Origin: Lysobacter gummosus
Lineage (GTDB): Bacteria > Pseudomonadota > Gammaproteobacteria > Xanthomonadales > Xanthomonadaceae
Length of the DNA stretch: 64,000 nucleotides
Assembly: GCF_001442805.1 (NCBI RefSeq)
Contig: NZ_CP011131.1
Location: forward strand, 3,968,001 to 4,032,000
Reading direction: 5' to 3'
Part shown: in pieces, positions 17,347 to 26,089 of the stretch
Position numbering within the stretch: position 1 is the first letter of the stretch
Layout of the letters: each line of letters starts with the position of its first letter
Notes under the pieces: generated by a model
Told to the model about the DNA's origin: nothing
The model's database searches: none
What the model saw: the letters and a program-made list of their open reading frames with translations, nothing else
Made by a program: the position numbers and the translations under genes

Positions 17347-17844
17347 TTACTTCACGATCCGCAAATGCCCGCCACGACGCGGACTGGGCGTCGGCGGCTG
17401 CGGGCCGTCGTCGTCGCCGTCCGGCGCGGGATCGTTGGGCACGGCGCTGAGCACCGGCGGCGAGGTCGACTCAGCCTCCTCCTGCTCTTCGTCCAGCGCG
17501 GCCTCTTCCATGTTCACGTCTTCCGGCAGCGCCATGCCCTGCCCGGTTTCGCGCGCATAGATCGCCAACACCGCGCCGACCGGCACCGAGACCGGATGGC
17601 TGACGCCGCCGAAGCGGGCGCTGAAGCGGATGAAGTCGTTGCCCATTTCCAGGTGCGAGACCGCGCGCGCGGCGACGTTGAGCACGATCTTGCCGTCCTT
17701 GACCGCGTGCGCGGGCACCTGCACGGACGGACGCGTGGCATCGACCAGCAGGTGCGGGGTCATGCCGTTATCGGCGATCCATTCGTACAGCGCCCGCAAC
17801 AGGTAGGGGCGGTGGCTGGTCATCGGCGTGCTGCTTTCGGTCAT
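17347..17844 (-). CDS. sspB: ClpXP protease specificity-enhancing factor SspB
   Basis: This 165-aa protein has the conserved SspB core RPYLLRALYEW...TPHLLVDA, IVLNVAARAV and RFSARFGG (about residues 12-95), then an acidic flexible linker and the C-terminal ClpX-docking tail ending RGGHLRIVK. SspB hands ssrA-tagged proteins to ClpXP. The start at 17844 lacks a clear ribosome site; Met8 is an alternative. It follows sspA on the same strand but with a gap of about 300 bp. Confidence 0.95.
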   Translation of the reverse strand: MTESSTPMTSHRPYLLRALYEWIADNGMTPHLLVDATRPSVQVPAHAVKDGKIVLNVAARAVSHLEMGNDFIRFSARFGGVSHPVSVPVGAVLAIYARETGQGMALPEDVNMEEAALDEEQEEAESTSPPVLSAVPNDPAPDGDDDGPQPPTPSPRRGGHLRIVK

Positions 17845-18104
17845 ATGCGCATTTTAAGCTAAAGCGCTGGCCGGCAGGCAGCCAGAAACTATTCCCAAGC
17901 CTCTCGGCCCGGATCGAAGGCTTCACGCCGCTGGAAAGGGCTGCAGATGCGTAGTTCGCTTCAGGGCCACGAAGCGCGCCGCCCCCCTGCTCCGCCGCCG
18001 ATCCACCGCGACCTTTCGAGAGGCTTCAGCCCCGAAGCTTCGTCGCCGGCAACCTCAGGCCTGGGACGCGAACCGCCCCGAAAGCATCGAAGCCCTCCGC
18101 CCCA

Positions 18105-18146
18105 CTCGCACTACCCATTCCCTATTCCCAACTCCCCATTCCCCGC
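18105..18146. repeat. Low-complexity CATTCCC/CCCAT repeat in the sspA-sspB gap
   Basis: Short CCCATTCCC/TATTCCC units recur between 18110 and 18146, the complement of the GGGAATGGGGG-type tract at 8272-8306. A partial copy of the AGGCTTCAGCCCCGAAG repeat also lies in this gap, at 18015-18032. No gene is supported in 17845-18147. Confidence 0.5.
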
Positions 18147-18147
18147 C

Positions 18148-18786
18148 TCAACCAGGCATCTCGCGCAGCTTGCGCTCCTGGTCGGTCAAGCTGCGGGTGA
18201 AGCCGGGGTTGCGGAAGATGCGGTTGCCGTAGTCCTCGATGGCCTTGCCGTCCTTCGGCAGCGGCACGTCCAGCGACGGCAGGCGCCAGATGATCGGCGC
18301 CATCGCGCAGTCCGCCAGGCTCATTTCCGGGTTCAAGAAGAACTTGCTGGCCTTGAACAACGGCACCGAGGCGGTCAGCAGTTCCTTCAGGCGCTTGCGC
18401 GCGGCCTCGGCCTGGGCCTTGTTGCCCATCTGGATGGCCTGCACCTGCGGCACCCAGTCGTGCTCCAGGCGCAGCATGGCCAGGCGCAGGCGCGCGCGCG
18501 AAAGCGGATCGACCGGCATCAGCGGCGGATGCGGATAGCGCTCGTCGAGGTATTCGCTGACCACGCTGGCGGCGTAGAGCACCAGGTCGCGTTCGACCAG
18601 GGTCGGCACCGAGTGGTAGGGATTGAGATCGACGAGGTCTTCGGGCGGATTCTGCGGATCGACCGGGATCAGATCGTAGGTGACGCCCTTGGCCGCCAGA
18701 ACCAGTCTGACGCGGTGGCACAGTACGCAATCGGTGGACGAAAACAGAGTCAGGGCATTACGCATACGGGGGCTCGCCGCCATCAT
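18148..18786 (-). CDS. sspA: Stringent starvation protein A (GST-like)
   Basis: This is a glutathione-transferase-fold protein of about 212 aa. The N-terminal thioredoxin-like domain starts NALTLFSSTDCVLCHRV and includes NPYHSVPTLV; an all-helical C-terminal domain follows. SspA binds RNA polymerase and affects stationary-phase and stress expression. The start at 18786 is chosen from GGAGAGG just upstream; the next ATG (18783) is equivalent. Upstream in-frame codons to 18801 have no ribosome site. Its neighbours petABC and sspB match the usual gammaproteobacterial order. Confidence 0.93.
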   Translation of the reverse strand: MMAASPRMRNALTLFSSTDCVLCHRVRLVLAAKGVTYDLIPVDPQNPPEDLVDLNPYHSVPTLVERDLVLYAASVVSEYLDERYPHPPLMPVDPLSRARLRLAMLRLEHDWVPQVQAIQMGNKAQAEAARKRLKELLTASVPLFKASKFFLNPEMSLADCAMAPIIWRLPSLDVPLPKDGKAIEDYGNRIFRNPGFTRSLTDQERKLREMPG

Positions 18787-18918
18787 CGACCTCTCCAGCA
18801 ACCGGAATCCGCCAGTCGCAAGACGCCCTCCACCCTTTGTGGAAGGTCATCACGGCCTCGAGCCTGGGCACAGCCTACTTTGCTGAAGCTGCCGGCTCGC
18901 TAGACCGACAACCCTAGC

Positions 18919-18949
18919 GGAAAACCCGCGCTTGTGGCGCGGGTTTTCC
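18919..18949. terminator. Terminator of petABC
   Basis: A perfect 13-bp stem (GGAAAACCCGCGC/GCGCGGGTTTTCC) with a 5-nt loop lies 12 bp after the petC stop on the minus strand. Confidence 0.85.
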
Positions 18950-18961
18950 AGCCGGACGACA

Positions 18962-19705
18962 TCAATGTTCCACGTCGCGCCAGTACTCGGTCTTCAACAG
19001 ATACGCGATGAAGGTGAACAACACCAGGAACAGGATCACCCAAACGCCGAGACTCTGGCGCTTGAGGGCGGCCGGTTCGCCGGCGTACTCGAGGAAGGTG
19101 GTGATGTCGCGCGTGGCGGTCTTGAAGCCTTCGGCGTCGAGCTTGCCGGGCTGGGTGACCTTGAGCGCGTGCACCGGACGATCGCCGGTGGTCTTGTCCG
19201 GCTCGCCGAACTCAGCGTGCTGCAGGCCCTGCAGCTCCCACAACGGGTTGGGCATGGACGCGTTCGGGAACAACTTGTTGTTCCAGCCCAGCGGACGCCC
19301 TTCGTCGAGGTAGAACGAGTTCAGGTAGGTATAGACCCAGTCGCTGCCGCGCACGCGGGTGATCAGGCTCAGGTCCGGCGGCATCTTGCCGAACCACTGG
19401 TTGGCGTGGTCCGGGGTCAGGCTGACCTGGATCTGCTCGCCGAACTTGGCGCCGGTGAAGTTGAGGTTCTTCATCACCTCTTCTTCGGTCAGGCCCAGGT
19501 CCTCGGCCATGCGCGAGTAGCGCAGGTACTTCAGCGAGTGGCAGCCCGAGCAGTAGTTCATGTACAGCTGGGCGCCGCGCTGCAGCGAAGCGCGATCGTT
19601 GAGATCGGTCCCCGACTGCATCAGGTTGCCGCCCTCGGACGCGAAGGCGGTGGCCGACACGAGCAGGCCGGCGACGAAGGTGGCGAGCTTCTTCACGATG
19701 CGCAT
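18962..19705 (-). CDS. petC: Cytochrome c1 of the bc1 complex
   Basis: This 247-aa protein has a signal peptide (MRIVKKLATF...ATAFA), heme c motif CSGCH (residues 52-56), a likely axial Met in NASMPNPLW, and one C-terminal anchor helix (GVWVILFLVLFTFIAYLL). It carries electrons from the Rieske protein to soluble cytochrome c on the periplasmic face. The ATG at 19705 gives a clean signal peptide; the frame is open to an ATG at 19789 that overlaps the petB stop, and that longer start cannot be excluded. Confidence 0.96.
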   Translation of the reverse strand: MRIVKKLATFVAGLLVSATAFASEGGNLMQSGTDLNDRASLQRGAQLYMNYCSGCHSLKYLRYSRMAEDLGLTEEEVMKNLNFTGAKFGEQIQVSLTPDHANQWFGKMPPDLSLITRVRGSDWVYTYLNSFYLDEGRPLGWNNKLFPNASMPNPLWELQGLQHAEFGEPDKTTGDRPVHALKVTQPGKLDAEGFKTATRDITTFLEYAGEPAALKRQSLGVWVILFLVLFTFIAYLLKTEYWRDVEH

Positions 19706-19781
19706 CTTCCGCAGAGGCTGGCTTTTTGAAGAGTCCGCACAAGGATGTGCGGGCTTTTGCAGAGGGACCTGCACACTTGTC

Positions 19782-21041
19782 TTAGTCATGCATCGTCACC
19801 CGTTGCGGCACCGGCTTGGTCTTGTCGATCTTGGTCCACAGCGGCATGGTGATGAAGAAGGCGAAGTACAGGAAGGTCAACACGCGGCCGACGATGGTCT
19901 CGACCGGGTCGGTACCCGGGCCCGCGCCGATCTTGCCCAGCCACACGAAGCACACCGCCAGCAGCATCAGCATGAACTTGCTGATCCAGCCGCGATAACG
20001 CACCGACTTGACCTTGCAGCGGTCCAGCCACGGCACCAGGAACAGCACCGCGATCGCCGAGAACATGACCAGCACGCCCGACAGCTTGTGCGGGATCACG
20101 CGCAACATCGCGTAGTACGGCGTGTAGTACCACACCGGCTTGATGTGCTCCGGCGTCACCAGGCGGTTGGCCTCGGTGAAGTTGTCGTGTTCCAGGAACC
20201 AGCCGCCCATCGCCGGAGCGAAGAAGATGATGAAGGCGGCGATGATCAGGAAGAAGCCGACGCCGACCAGATCCTTGACCGTGTAGTACGGGTGGAACGG
20301 AATGCCGTCGAGCGGCTTGCTCGCGTCCCAGCGGTTGCCCTTCGGGCCGTACTTGATGTCCACGCCGTCGGGGTTGTTGGAGCCGACTTCGTGCAGCGCG
20401 CCCAAGTGCAGCACCACCAGCAACAGCAGCACCAGCGGCAGCGCGATCACGTGCAGGGCGAAGAAGCGGTTGAGCGTGGCGTCGCCGGGCAGGTAGTCGC
20501 CCATGATCCACTCGGTCAGGCCGTTGCCGATCACCGGAATGGCGCCGAACAGCGAGATGATGACCTTGGCGCCCCAGAACGACATCTGGCCCCACGGCAG
20601 CACGTAGCCCATGAAGGCTTCCGCCATCAGCACCAGATAGATCAGCATGCCCAGGATCCACACCAGCTCGCGCGGCTTCTGGTACGAGCCGTACAGCAGG
20701 CCGCGGAACATGTGCAGGTAAACGACGATGAAGAACAGCGATGCGCCGGTGGAATGCATGTAGCGGATCAGCCAGCCCCACTCCACGTCGCGCATGATGT
20801 ATTCGACCGACGAGAACGCATCGGCCGCCGACGGCTTGAAGTGCATCGTCAGGAAGATGCCGGTGACGATCTGGTTGACCAGCACCAGCAGCGCCAGCGA
20901 ACCGAAGTAGTACCAGACGTTGAAGTTCTTCGGCGCGTAGTACTCGGTCATGTGCTTGCGATAGACCGGCATCATGCCGGGCGCGCGAGCGGTGACCCAA
21001 TCGAAGACGTTGTTGGCGGTGCGGGTAAGGATGTTGGACAT
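19782..21041 (-). CDS. petB: Cytochrome b of the bc1 complex
   Basis: This 419-aa membrane protein has eight to nine hydrophobic helices. Heme-ligand His pairs lie in the second and fourth helices (MHSTG, YLHMFRG, FALHVIALPL, LHLGALHEVGSNNP). The quinol-site PEWY-like loop reads KPVWYYTPYYAMLR. It oxidises quinol at the inner membrane. The start lies 3 bp after the petA stop. Confidence 0.97.
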   Translation of the reverse strand: MSNILTRTANNVFDWVTARAPGMMPVYRKHMTEYYAPKNFNVWYYFGSLALLVLVNQIVTGIFLTMHFKPSAADAFSSVEYIMRDVEWGWLIRYMHSTGASLFFIVVYLHMFRGLLYGSYQKPRELVWILGMLIYLVLMAEAFMGYVLPWGQMSFWGAKVIISLFGAIPVIGNGLTEWIMGDYLPGDATLNRFFALHVIALPLVLLLLVVLHLGALHEVGSNNPDGVDIKYGPKGNRWDASKPLDGIPFHPYYTVKDLVGVGFFLIIAAFIIFFAPAMGGWFLEHDNFTEANRLVTPEHIKPVWYYTPYYAMLRVIPHKLSGVLVMFSAIAVLFLVPWLDRCKVKSVRYRGWISKFMLMLLAVCFVWLGKIGAGPGTDPVETIVGRVLTFLYFAFFITMPLWTKIDKTKPVPQRVTMHD

Positions 21042-21044
21042 GAC

Positions 21045-21656
21045 TTACGCCGCTCCCTTCGGATCAACACCGATGATGATGGTGTTGTCGTTTTCGTAGT
21101 AATGCGGAGGCACCAGCAGGTTGATCGGTGCCGGAACGCCCTGGAACACGCGCCCGGACATGTCGAAGCGCGACTTGTGGCAGGGGCAGAAGTAGCCGCC
21201 CTTCCATTCCGGATCGAACGGCTCGGGACGAATCTCGGCCTTCATTTCCGGCGAGCAGCCCAGATGGGTGCACAGGCCGACCAGGACGGAGATGTCCGGC
21301 TTGATCGAACGCAGCTCGCCCTTGATGTACGAGGGCTGCTGGTCCTTGTTTTCGGACTTGGGATCGCGCAGACGGCCGTCCAGCGTCGGCAGTGCGTCGA
21401 GCACGGCCTTGGAACGCTTGACGATCCAGATCGGCTGACCACGCCACTCCACCATCAGGCGTTGGCCTTCGGTCAGCGCGCTGATATCCGCCGTCACCGG
21501 AGCACCGGCGAGCTTGGCGCGCGCGCTGGGGTTCCAGGACTTGATGAAGGGCACCGCTGCAAAGCCGGCCCCGACCGCACCGACCACTGCCGTGGTCGCC
21601 GTCAGGAACCGACGTCGGCCCGTGTTAATAGGATCGTGGACCCCTTGGTTGGCCAT
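21045..21656 (-). CDS. petA: Rieske iron-sulfur subunit of the bc1 complex
   Basis: This 203-aa protein has a twin-arginine type N-terminus (TGRRRFLT, residues 12-19), a transmembrane anchor (about 20-38) and the two Rieske cluster motifs CTHLGC (129-134) and CPCH (157-160). It is the first gene of petABC. The 400 bp upstream must carry the operon promoter. Confidence 0.97.
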   Translation of the reverse strand: MANQGVHDPINTGRRRFLTATTAVVGAVGAGFAAVPFIKSWNPSARAKLAGAPVTADISALTEGQRLMVEWRGQPIWIVKRSKAVLDALPTLDGRLRDPKSENKDQQPSYIKGELRSIKPDISVLVGLCTHLGCSPEMKAEIRPEPFDPEWKGGYFCPCHKSRFDMSGRVFQGVPAPINLLVPPHYYENDNTIIIGVDPKGAA

Positions 21657-22057
21657 CCGGCACTCCGCAAAAGCTGCAATTCGAAGTTAACGCCGCACTA
21701 CCCGGAACCATTGGCTAACCAAACACAACCACTGGCGAAAGGCTGGCGGCTCAAAAGACGGGGAAGTGTAGCGGAACCGTTAAGGGCGCGACAATCCGCG
21801 CCATTGCAAATTGCTCACACGGTGCGCCCCGGGCGCGGTATTCGCCACCAGATCGCTTGTTTTGCAGGTTTTGGCGCGGCCACGGCAGCAGTGGCGAGCG
21901 GCCCGGGTGGGAAAAGGACTCGCCGCGAGCGCGGCCATTGCGCGAGCGACGCGCCGTCATGCGCGCCGGGCGGGCCGCAGGCGGGGGCGTCGATGCGCGG
22001 CCGGCGGCGCCTTCGATCTTGTCGTGCGCTCCGGCCGATACCGCTACAGCCACGTCC
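21657..22057. other. Intergenic region upstream of petABC
   Basis: This 401-bp gap lies between the petA start (minus strand) and the end of the lytic transglycosylase gene. It is GC-rich and I see no credible gene, hairpin or repeat. It presumably holds the pet promoter; no convincing -10/-35 pair stood out. Confidence 0.4.
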
Positions 22058-23071
22058 TCAGCGCGCGACCACCGCCGAGCGATAGCGCTGGGCCAGCACC
22101 GCCACGCGCTGCACGTAGCGCTGGGTTTCGGCGTACGGTGGCACGCCGCGGTACTTATCGACCGCGCCCTCGCCGGCGTTGTAGCCGGCCGCGGCCAGGG
22201 TCAGGTCGCCGTTGAAGCGCTTGAGCAGCCAGGCCAGGTACTGCACCCCGCCCTGGATGTTCTGGTTGGCGTCGAAGGCGTTGCCGACCCCGAACCGACG
22301 CGCGGTCGCCGGCATCAGCTGCATCAGCCCCTGCGCGCCGACCCGCGACATCGCATTGGGGTTGTAGGCCGATTCGGCATGGATGATGGCGCGCACGATC
22401 GCTTCCTCGACCCCGTGCTGGCGCGCGGCCGCGGCGATCTCGGCCGCGAACGCCGCCGTGTTCAGGCGCAGGGTGCCGAAGTTGACCCCGGGCCGGGCCG
22501 CGCAGGCGAAGCAGGTCTCGATGAAGCTGTAGCGGATGGTCCGCACCGCGGTCGCACTGGCCAGGCCCTTGGGGCGCTTGCTGGTGTAGTGGCGCACGCC
22601 GTCCTGAACATAGGAATAGACCTGGCCCTGGACCAGCCGGGTCGGCGCTTGCTGCGGCATCGGCGCGATCACCGCCATCGGCGCGGGCGCAGCGGCCGTA
22701 CCCGCCGCTGCCGCGGTGCCTGGCGCCGGCAGCGTCGGCCTCAGCCCACCCGCCGCCATCGCCGCGGCCGCGCCGCTGAAGGTGGCCGGTGGATTGTTAT
22801 GGATCGAACCCGGCACGCCGGCCACATCGGTGCGGGTGGTCAGCGACCCCACCGCCGGCGCCGGCGGCGCGTAGGACACCGGGGTCGGATTGCGCATCCG
22901 CTTGGCCAGGGCCGTGTACTGGCTGGCGACCACGCAGCTTTGGCCCTTGACCTTCTTGCTGACGTAGCTGCGCTCGCCGCTGGCGCTTTCACATTTCCAA
23001 ACGGTGCCCGCCACCGCCGGCGCGAGCGCCAGCAGGCAGACGGTCCCCAGAATCAGCGCGTGCCCCCTCAT
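22058..23071 (-). CDS. Lytic transglycosylase (SLT domain)
   Basis: This is a 337-aa exported peptidoglycan-cleaving enzyme with a signal peptide (residues 1-21). DUF4124-like segments lie at about 23-60 ([16 protein letters not shown]) and 150-170 ([14 protein letters not shown]), joined by an Ala/Pro-rich linker. The C-terminal SLT domain (about 205-330) has catalytic Glu233 in [12 protein letters not shown], then [10 protein letters not shown] and [11 protein letters not shown]. The ATG at 23071 directly precedes the signal peptide. Confidence 0.92.
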   Translation of the reverse strand: MRGHALILGTVCLLALAPAVAGTVWKCESASGERSYVSKKVKGQSCVVASQYTALAKRMRNPTPVSYAPPAPAVGSLTTRTDVAGVPGSIHNNPPATFSGAAAAMAAGGLRPTLPAPGTAAAAGTAAAPAPMAVIAPMPQQAPTRLVQGQVYSYVQDGVRHYTSKRPKGLASATAVRTIRYSFIETCFACAARPGVNFGTLRLNTAAFAAEIAAAARQHGVEEAIVRAIIHAESAYNPNAMSRVGAQGLMQLMPATARRFGVGNAFDANQNIQGGVQYLAWLLKRFNGDLTLAAAGYNAGEGAVDKYRGVPPYAETQRYVQRVAVLAQRYRSAVVAR

Positions 23072-23172
23072 CGCGGCGAGTTTCCCCCGCCCGGCCGACG
23101 CTGCCAAGTCCTTGATACAGAAACGTGACGGGGACCGCGGCTTGGAGCGGCCGGCGGCTATACTGGTTGAGG

Positions 23173-23253
23173 AACGAGTTCAGAGGAGTGAGGTAGTGAG
23201 TGGAAGCTTGGCAGCACCGCCTTTTACTCACTTCTCACTCCTCTGAACTCGTT
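23173..23253. repeat. Long near-perfect inverted repeat upstream of miaB
   Basis: A 20-bp arm (AACGAGTTCAGAGGAGTGAG, 23173-23192) is matched exactly in reverse complement at 23234-23253. Inside it, AGTGAGT/ACTCACT (23195-23201, 23226-23232) and a further AAG/CTT extend the stem to about 33 bp around a 14-nt loop. It lies 71 bp before the miaB start and has no T-run, so it is not a standard terminator. Confidence 0.85.
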
Positions 23254-23323
23254 TCTCGCTCGCCCCCCCCCTCCAGCCACTCCGGCGCGGATTAACCGCC
23301 GCCCTCCCCGGACCCGGATCGCC

Positions 23324-24751
23324 ATGACCGACCTGCATCCCCTGCCCACGGCGCCCGCCGCGGGCGCCGCCCGGCCCTCGACGCCGGGCGCCAAGAAGCT
23401 GTTCATCGAGACCCACGGTTGCCAGATGAACGAGTACGACTCGGCCAAGATGGCCGACGTGCTCGCCGCCAGCGACGGCCTGGAACTCACCACCGACGCC
23501 AGCGAAGCCGACGTCATCCTGATCAACACCTGCTCGATCCGCGAGAAGGCGCAGGAAAAGGTATTCAGCCAGCTGGGCCGCTGGAAGCAGCACAAGCAGG
23601 GCGATCGCCAGGTCATCATCGGCGTCGGCGGCTGCGTCGCCTCACAGGAAGGAGCGGCCATCGTCAAGCGCGCGCCCTACGTCGATCTGGTGTTCGGCCC
23701 GCAGACCCTGCACCGCCTGCCCGAGCTGATCCGCGCCAAGCGCGAAACCGGGCTGCCGCAGGTCGATATCAGCTTCCCCGAGATCGAAAAGTTCGACCGC
23801 ATGCCCGAGCCGCGCGCCGAAGGCCCCAGCGCGTTCGTCTCGATCATGGAAGGCTGCAGCAAGTACTGCTCGTTCTGCGTGGTGCCCTATACCCGCGGCG
23901 AAGAAGTCAGCCGTCCGTTCGAGGACGTGCTGGTCGAGGTCGCGCAACTGGCCGCGCAGGGCGTGCGCGAGGTCAACCTGCTCGGCCAGAACGTCAACGC
24001 CTACCGCGGCCCGATGGCCGGCGAAGACGGCGCGGCCGAAGGCGAAGTCGCCGACCTGGGGCTGCTGATCCGCACCATCGCCCAGATCGACGGCATCGAC
24101 CGCATCCGCTTCACCACCTCGCACCCGCTGGAGTTCAGCGACTCGCTGGTGGAGGCCTATCGCGACGTACCGGAGCTGGCCAACTACCTGCACCTGCCCG
24201 TGCAGGCAGGCAGCGACCGCATCCTGGCGGCGATGAAGCGCGGCTACACCGCGCTGGAATTCAAGCAGAAGATCCGCAAGCTGCGCGCGGTGCGCCCGGA
24301 CATCTCGATTTCCTCCGACTTCATCGTCGGCTTCCCCGGCGAGACCGAGGCCGATTTCGAGAAGACCATGAAGTTGATCGAGGACGTCGGCTTCGACCAG
24401 TCGTTCTCCTTCATCTACTCGCGTCGCCCCGGCACTCCGGCCGCCGACCTGGAAGACAGCGTCACCGACGCGGAAAAGCACGCGCGCCTGTCGCGCCTGC
24501 AGGCCGCGATCACCGCCCATTCGATGACGATCTCGCAGTCGATGGTCGGCAGCGTCCAGCGCGTGCTGGTCGAAGGCCCCTCGCGCAAGGACCCGAACGA
24601 GCTCACCGGCAAGACCGAGAACATGCGTTCGGTGAACTTCCCCGCCCCGCAGCGTTTGATCGGCCAGTTCGTCGATGTGATGATCACCGAAGCGATGCCC
24701 AACTCGCTGCGCGGCCGGGTCCACCTCGGCGACAGCCAAGCCGCCGCCTGA
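23324..24751 (+). CDS. miaB: tRNA-2-methylthio-N6-dimethylallyladenosine synthase
   Basis: This 475-aa radical SAM methylthiotransferase has N-terminal cluster ligands Cys33, Cys70 and Cys104 ([19 protein letters not shown]), the radical SAM CxxxCxxC at Cys178/182/185 (GCSKYCSFC), and a C-terminal TRAM domain (about 405-470). It adds a methylthio group to i6A37 in tRNAs. The N-terminal 25 residues are a Pro/Ala-rich extension before KKLFIET. Confidence 0.97.
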   Translation: MTDLHPLPTAPAAGAARPSTPGAKKLFIETHGCQMNEYDSAKMADVLAASDGLELTTDASEADVILINTCSIREKAQEKVFSQLGRWKQHKQGDRQVIIGVGGCVASQEGAAIVKRAPYVDLVFGPQTLHRLPELIRAKRETGLPQVDISFPEIEKFDRMPEPRAEGPSAFVSIMEGCSKYCSFCVVPYTRGEEVSRPFEDVLVEVAQLAAQGVREVNLLGQNVNAYRGPMAGEDGAAEGEVADLGLLIRTIAQIDGIDRIRFTTSHPLEFSDSLVEAYRDVPELANYLHLPVQAGSDRILAAMKRGYTALEFKQKIRKLRAVRPDISISSDFIVGFPGETEADFEKTMKLIEDVGFDQSFSFIYSRRPGTPAADLEDSVTDAEKHARLSRLQAAITAHSMTISQSMVGSVQRVLVEGPSRKDPNELTGKTENMRSVNFPAPQRLIGQFVDVMITEAMPNSLRGRVHLGDSQAAA

Positions 24752-24778
24752 CCGGCGGCGCACGACAGGAACCCACGC

Positions 24779-25276
24779 ATGGATCGCGACTTCCACATCC
24801 GCGAAATCGGCCCGGAAGAATTCGAACGGGTCTGGCCGATCTTCCGCGAAGTGCTCGCGCGCGGCGAGAGCTACAACTACCCCGCCGAACTGTCGATGTC
24901 GCGCGCGCGGGCGATGTGGACCTCGCCGCCGTACCGCACCTTCATCGCCGAAGTGGACGCGGGCGAGATCCTGGGTTGCTACAAACTCGGTCCCAACCAA
25001 CTTGGCCGCGGCGATCACGTCGCCAACGCCAGCTACATGGTCGCCGAAGCCGCCTGGGGCAAGGGTGTCGGCGGCGCGCTATGCGAGCACTCGCTGGCGC
25101 AGGCGCGCAGCGCGGGGTTCATCGCGATGCAGTTCAACTATGTGGTCAGCAGCAATACCGCCGCGGTGCATTTGTGGCGCAAGCACGGGTTCGAGATCGT
25201 CGGGCGAATTCCGGGCGCGTTCCGCCATTCCTCGCTGGGGTTGGTGGATGTTTATGTGATGCATCGGGTGCTTTGA
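24779..25276 (+). CDS. GNAT family N-acetyltransferase
   Basis: This 165-aa protein has the GNAT fold: acetyl-CoA binding motif A appears as YMVAEAAWGKGVGGALCEHSL (about 82-102) and motif B as NTAAVHLWRKHGFEIVG. It starts 27 bp after miaB on the same strand. The substrate is unknown. Just after its stop a long hexanucleotide microsatellite begins. Confidence 0.85.
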   Translation: MDRDFHIREIGPEEFERVWPIFREVLARGESYNYPAELSMSRARAMWTSPPYRTFIAEVDAGEILGCYKLGPNQLGRGDHVANASYMVAEAAWGKGVGGALCEHSLAQARSAGFIAMQFNYVVSSNTAAVHLWRKHGFEIVGRIPGAFRHSSLGLVDVYVMHRVL

Positions 25277-25297
25277 GGGGGTTGGGCTCGAGTTCTG

Positions 25298-25468
25298 CTT
25301 CGGATTCGGATTCGGATTCGGATTCGGATTCGGCTTCTGCTTCCGCTTCTGCTTCCGCTTCGGCTTCGGCGGCTTCGGCTTCGGCTTCGGCTTCGGCTTC
25401 GGCTTCGGCTTCGGATCAGGATCAGGATCAGGATCAGGATCAGGATCAGAGTCAGAGTCAGAGTCAGA
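25298..25468. repeat. Compound period-6 microsatellite
   Basis: About 170 bp of hexamers change stepwise along the array: CGGATT repeated five times, CTTCTG/CTTCCG alternating, CTTCGG about nine times with one 3-bp slip, ATCAGG about five times, then GTCAGA three times. Each step differs from the previous unit by only one or two bases. One plus-strand frame reads alternating SD, SA, DQ, SQ dipeptides but has no start or gene of its own. Confidence 0.9.
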
Positions 25469-25519
25469 ACGAGTCTCCCGGAGCCGACGCCCCTACCAGC
25501 CTCCACCGCACCCACCTAC

Positions 25520-26036
25520 CGTCATTCCCGCGAACGCGGGAATCCAGTGCCTTTCGTGCGAGAACGCCTGAAGTCGCTGGATTCCCGCCTTCGCGGGAAT
25601 GACGGCCTGGAAAGATGACGCTGAAGTCGCTGGATTCCCGCATTCGCGGGAATGACGGCCTGGAAAGATGACGCTGAAGCCACTGGATTCCCGCCTTCGC
25701 GGGAATGACGGCCTGGAAAGATGACGCTGAAGCCGCTGGATTCCCGCCTTCGCGGGAATGACGGCCTGGAAAGATGACGCTGAAGTCGCTGGATTCCCGC
25801 ATTCGCGGGAATGACGGTCTGGAAAGATGACGCTGAAGGCCCTGGATTCCCGCCTTCGCGGGAATGACGACCTGGAAAGATGACGCTGAAGCCTCTGGAT
25901 TCCCGCCTTCGCGGGAATGACGATCTGGAAAGATCGCGCTGAAGGCTCTGGATGTTCGGCTACCGCCGAAGTAAAGCGGAGCCTGCCTTCGCGGGAATGA
26001 TGGCGTGGGGAGATCGCGCTGAAGTCTCCGAGCTCC
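25520..26036. repeat. Tandem array of 53-bp units with a palindromic core
   Basis: The palindrome ATTCCCGCCTTCGCGGGAAT recurs with an exact 53-bp period at 25579, 25632, 25685, 25738, 25791, 25844 and 25897, with few substitutions. The units share GACGGCCTGGAAAGATGACG between palindromes. A lone related hairpin sits at 25520-25545, and decayed units continue to about 26036. Together with the microsatellite this fills the 813-bp gap 25277-26089; no gene is supported there. Confidence 0.92.
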
Positions 26037-26089
26037 CGCTTTTGCAGGAATGCCCAGCGGAGCAATGCTCCCGGAAAGACACCTCCGCC

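Noticed and set aside
19560..22085. 841-codon plus-strand open frame across petC and petB
   Set aside because: Antisense shadow of three highly conserved respiratory genes.
25277..25602. Frame reading SDSDSD...SASASA...DQDQ as a low-complexity protein tail
   Set aside because: It is not in the GNAT frame and has no start codon with a ribosome site; treated as a microsatellite only.
25570..25950. CRISPR-like array with regular 53-bp period
   Set aside because: The whole 53-bp unit is conserved, including the would-be spacers, there is no cas gene nearby, and the palindrome matches dispersed intergenic repeats (for example 59159).
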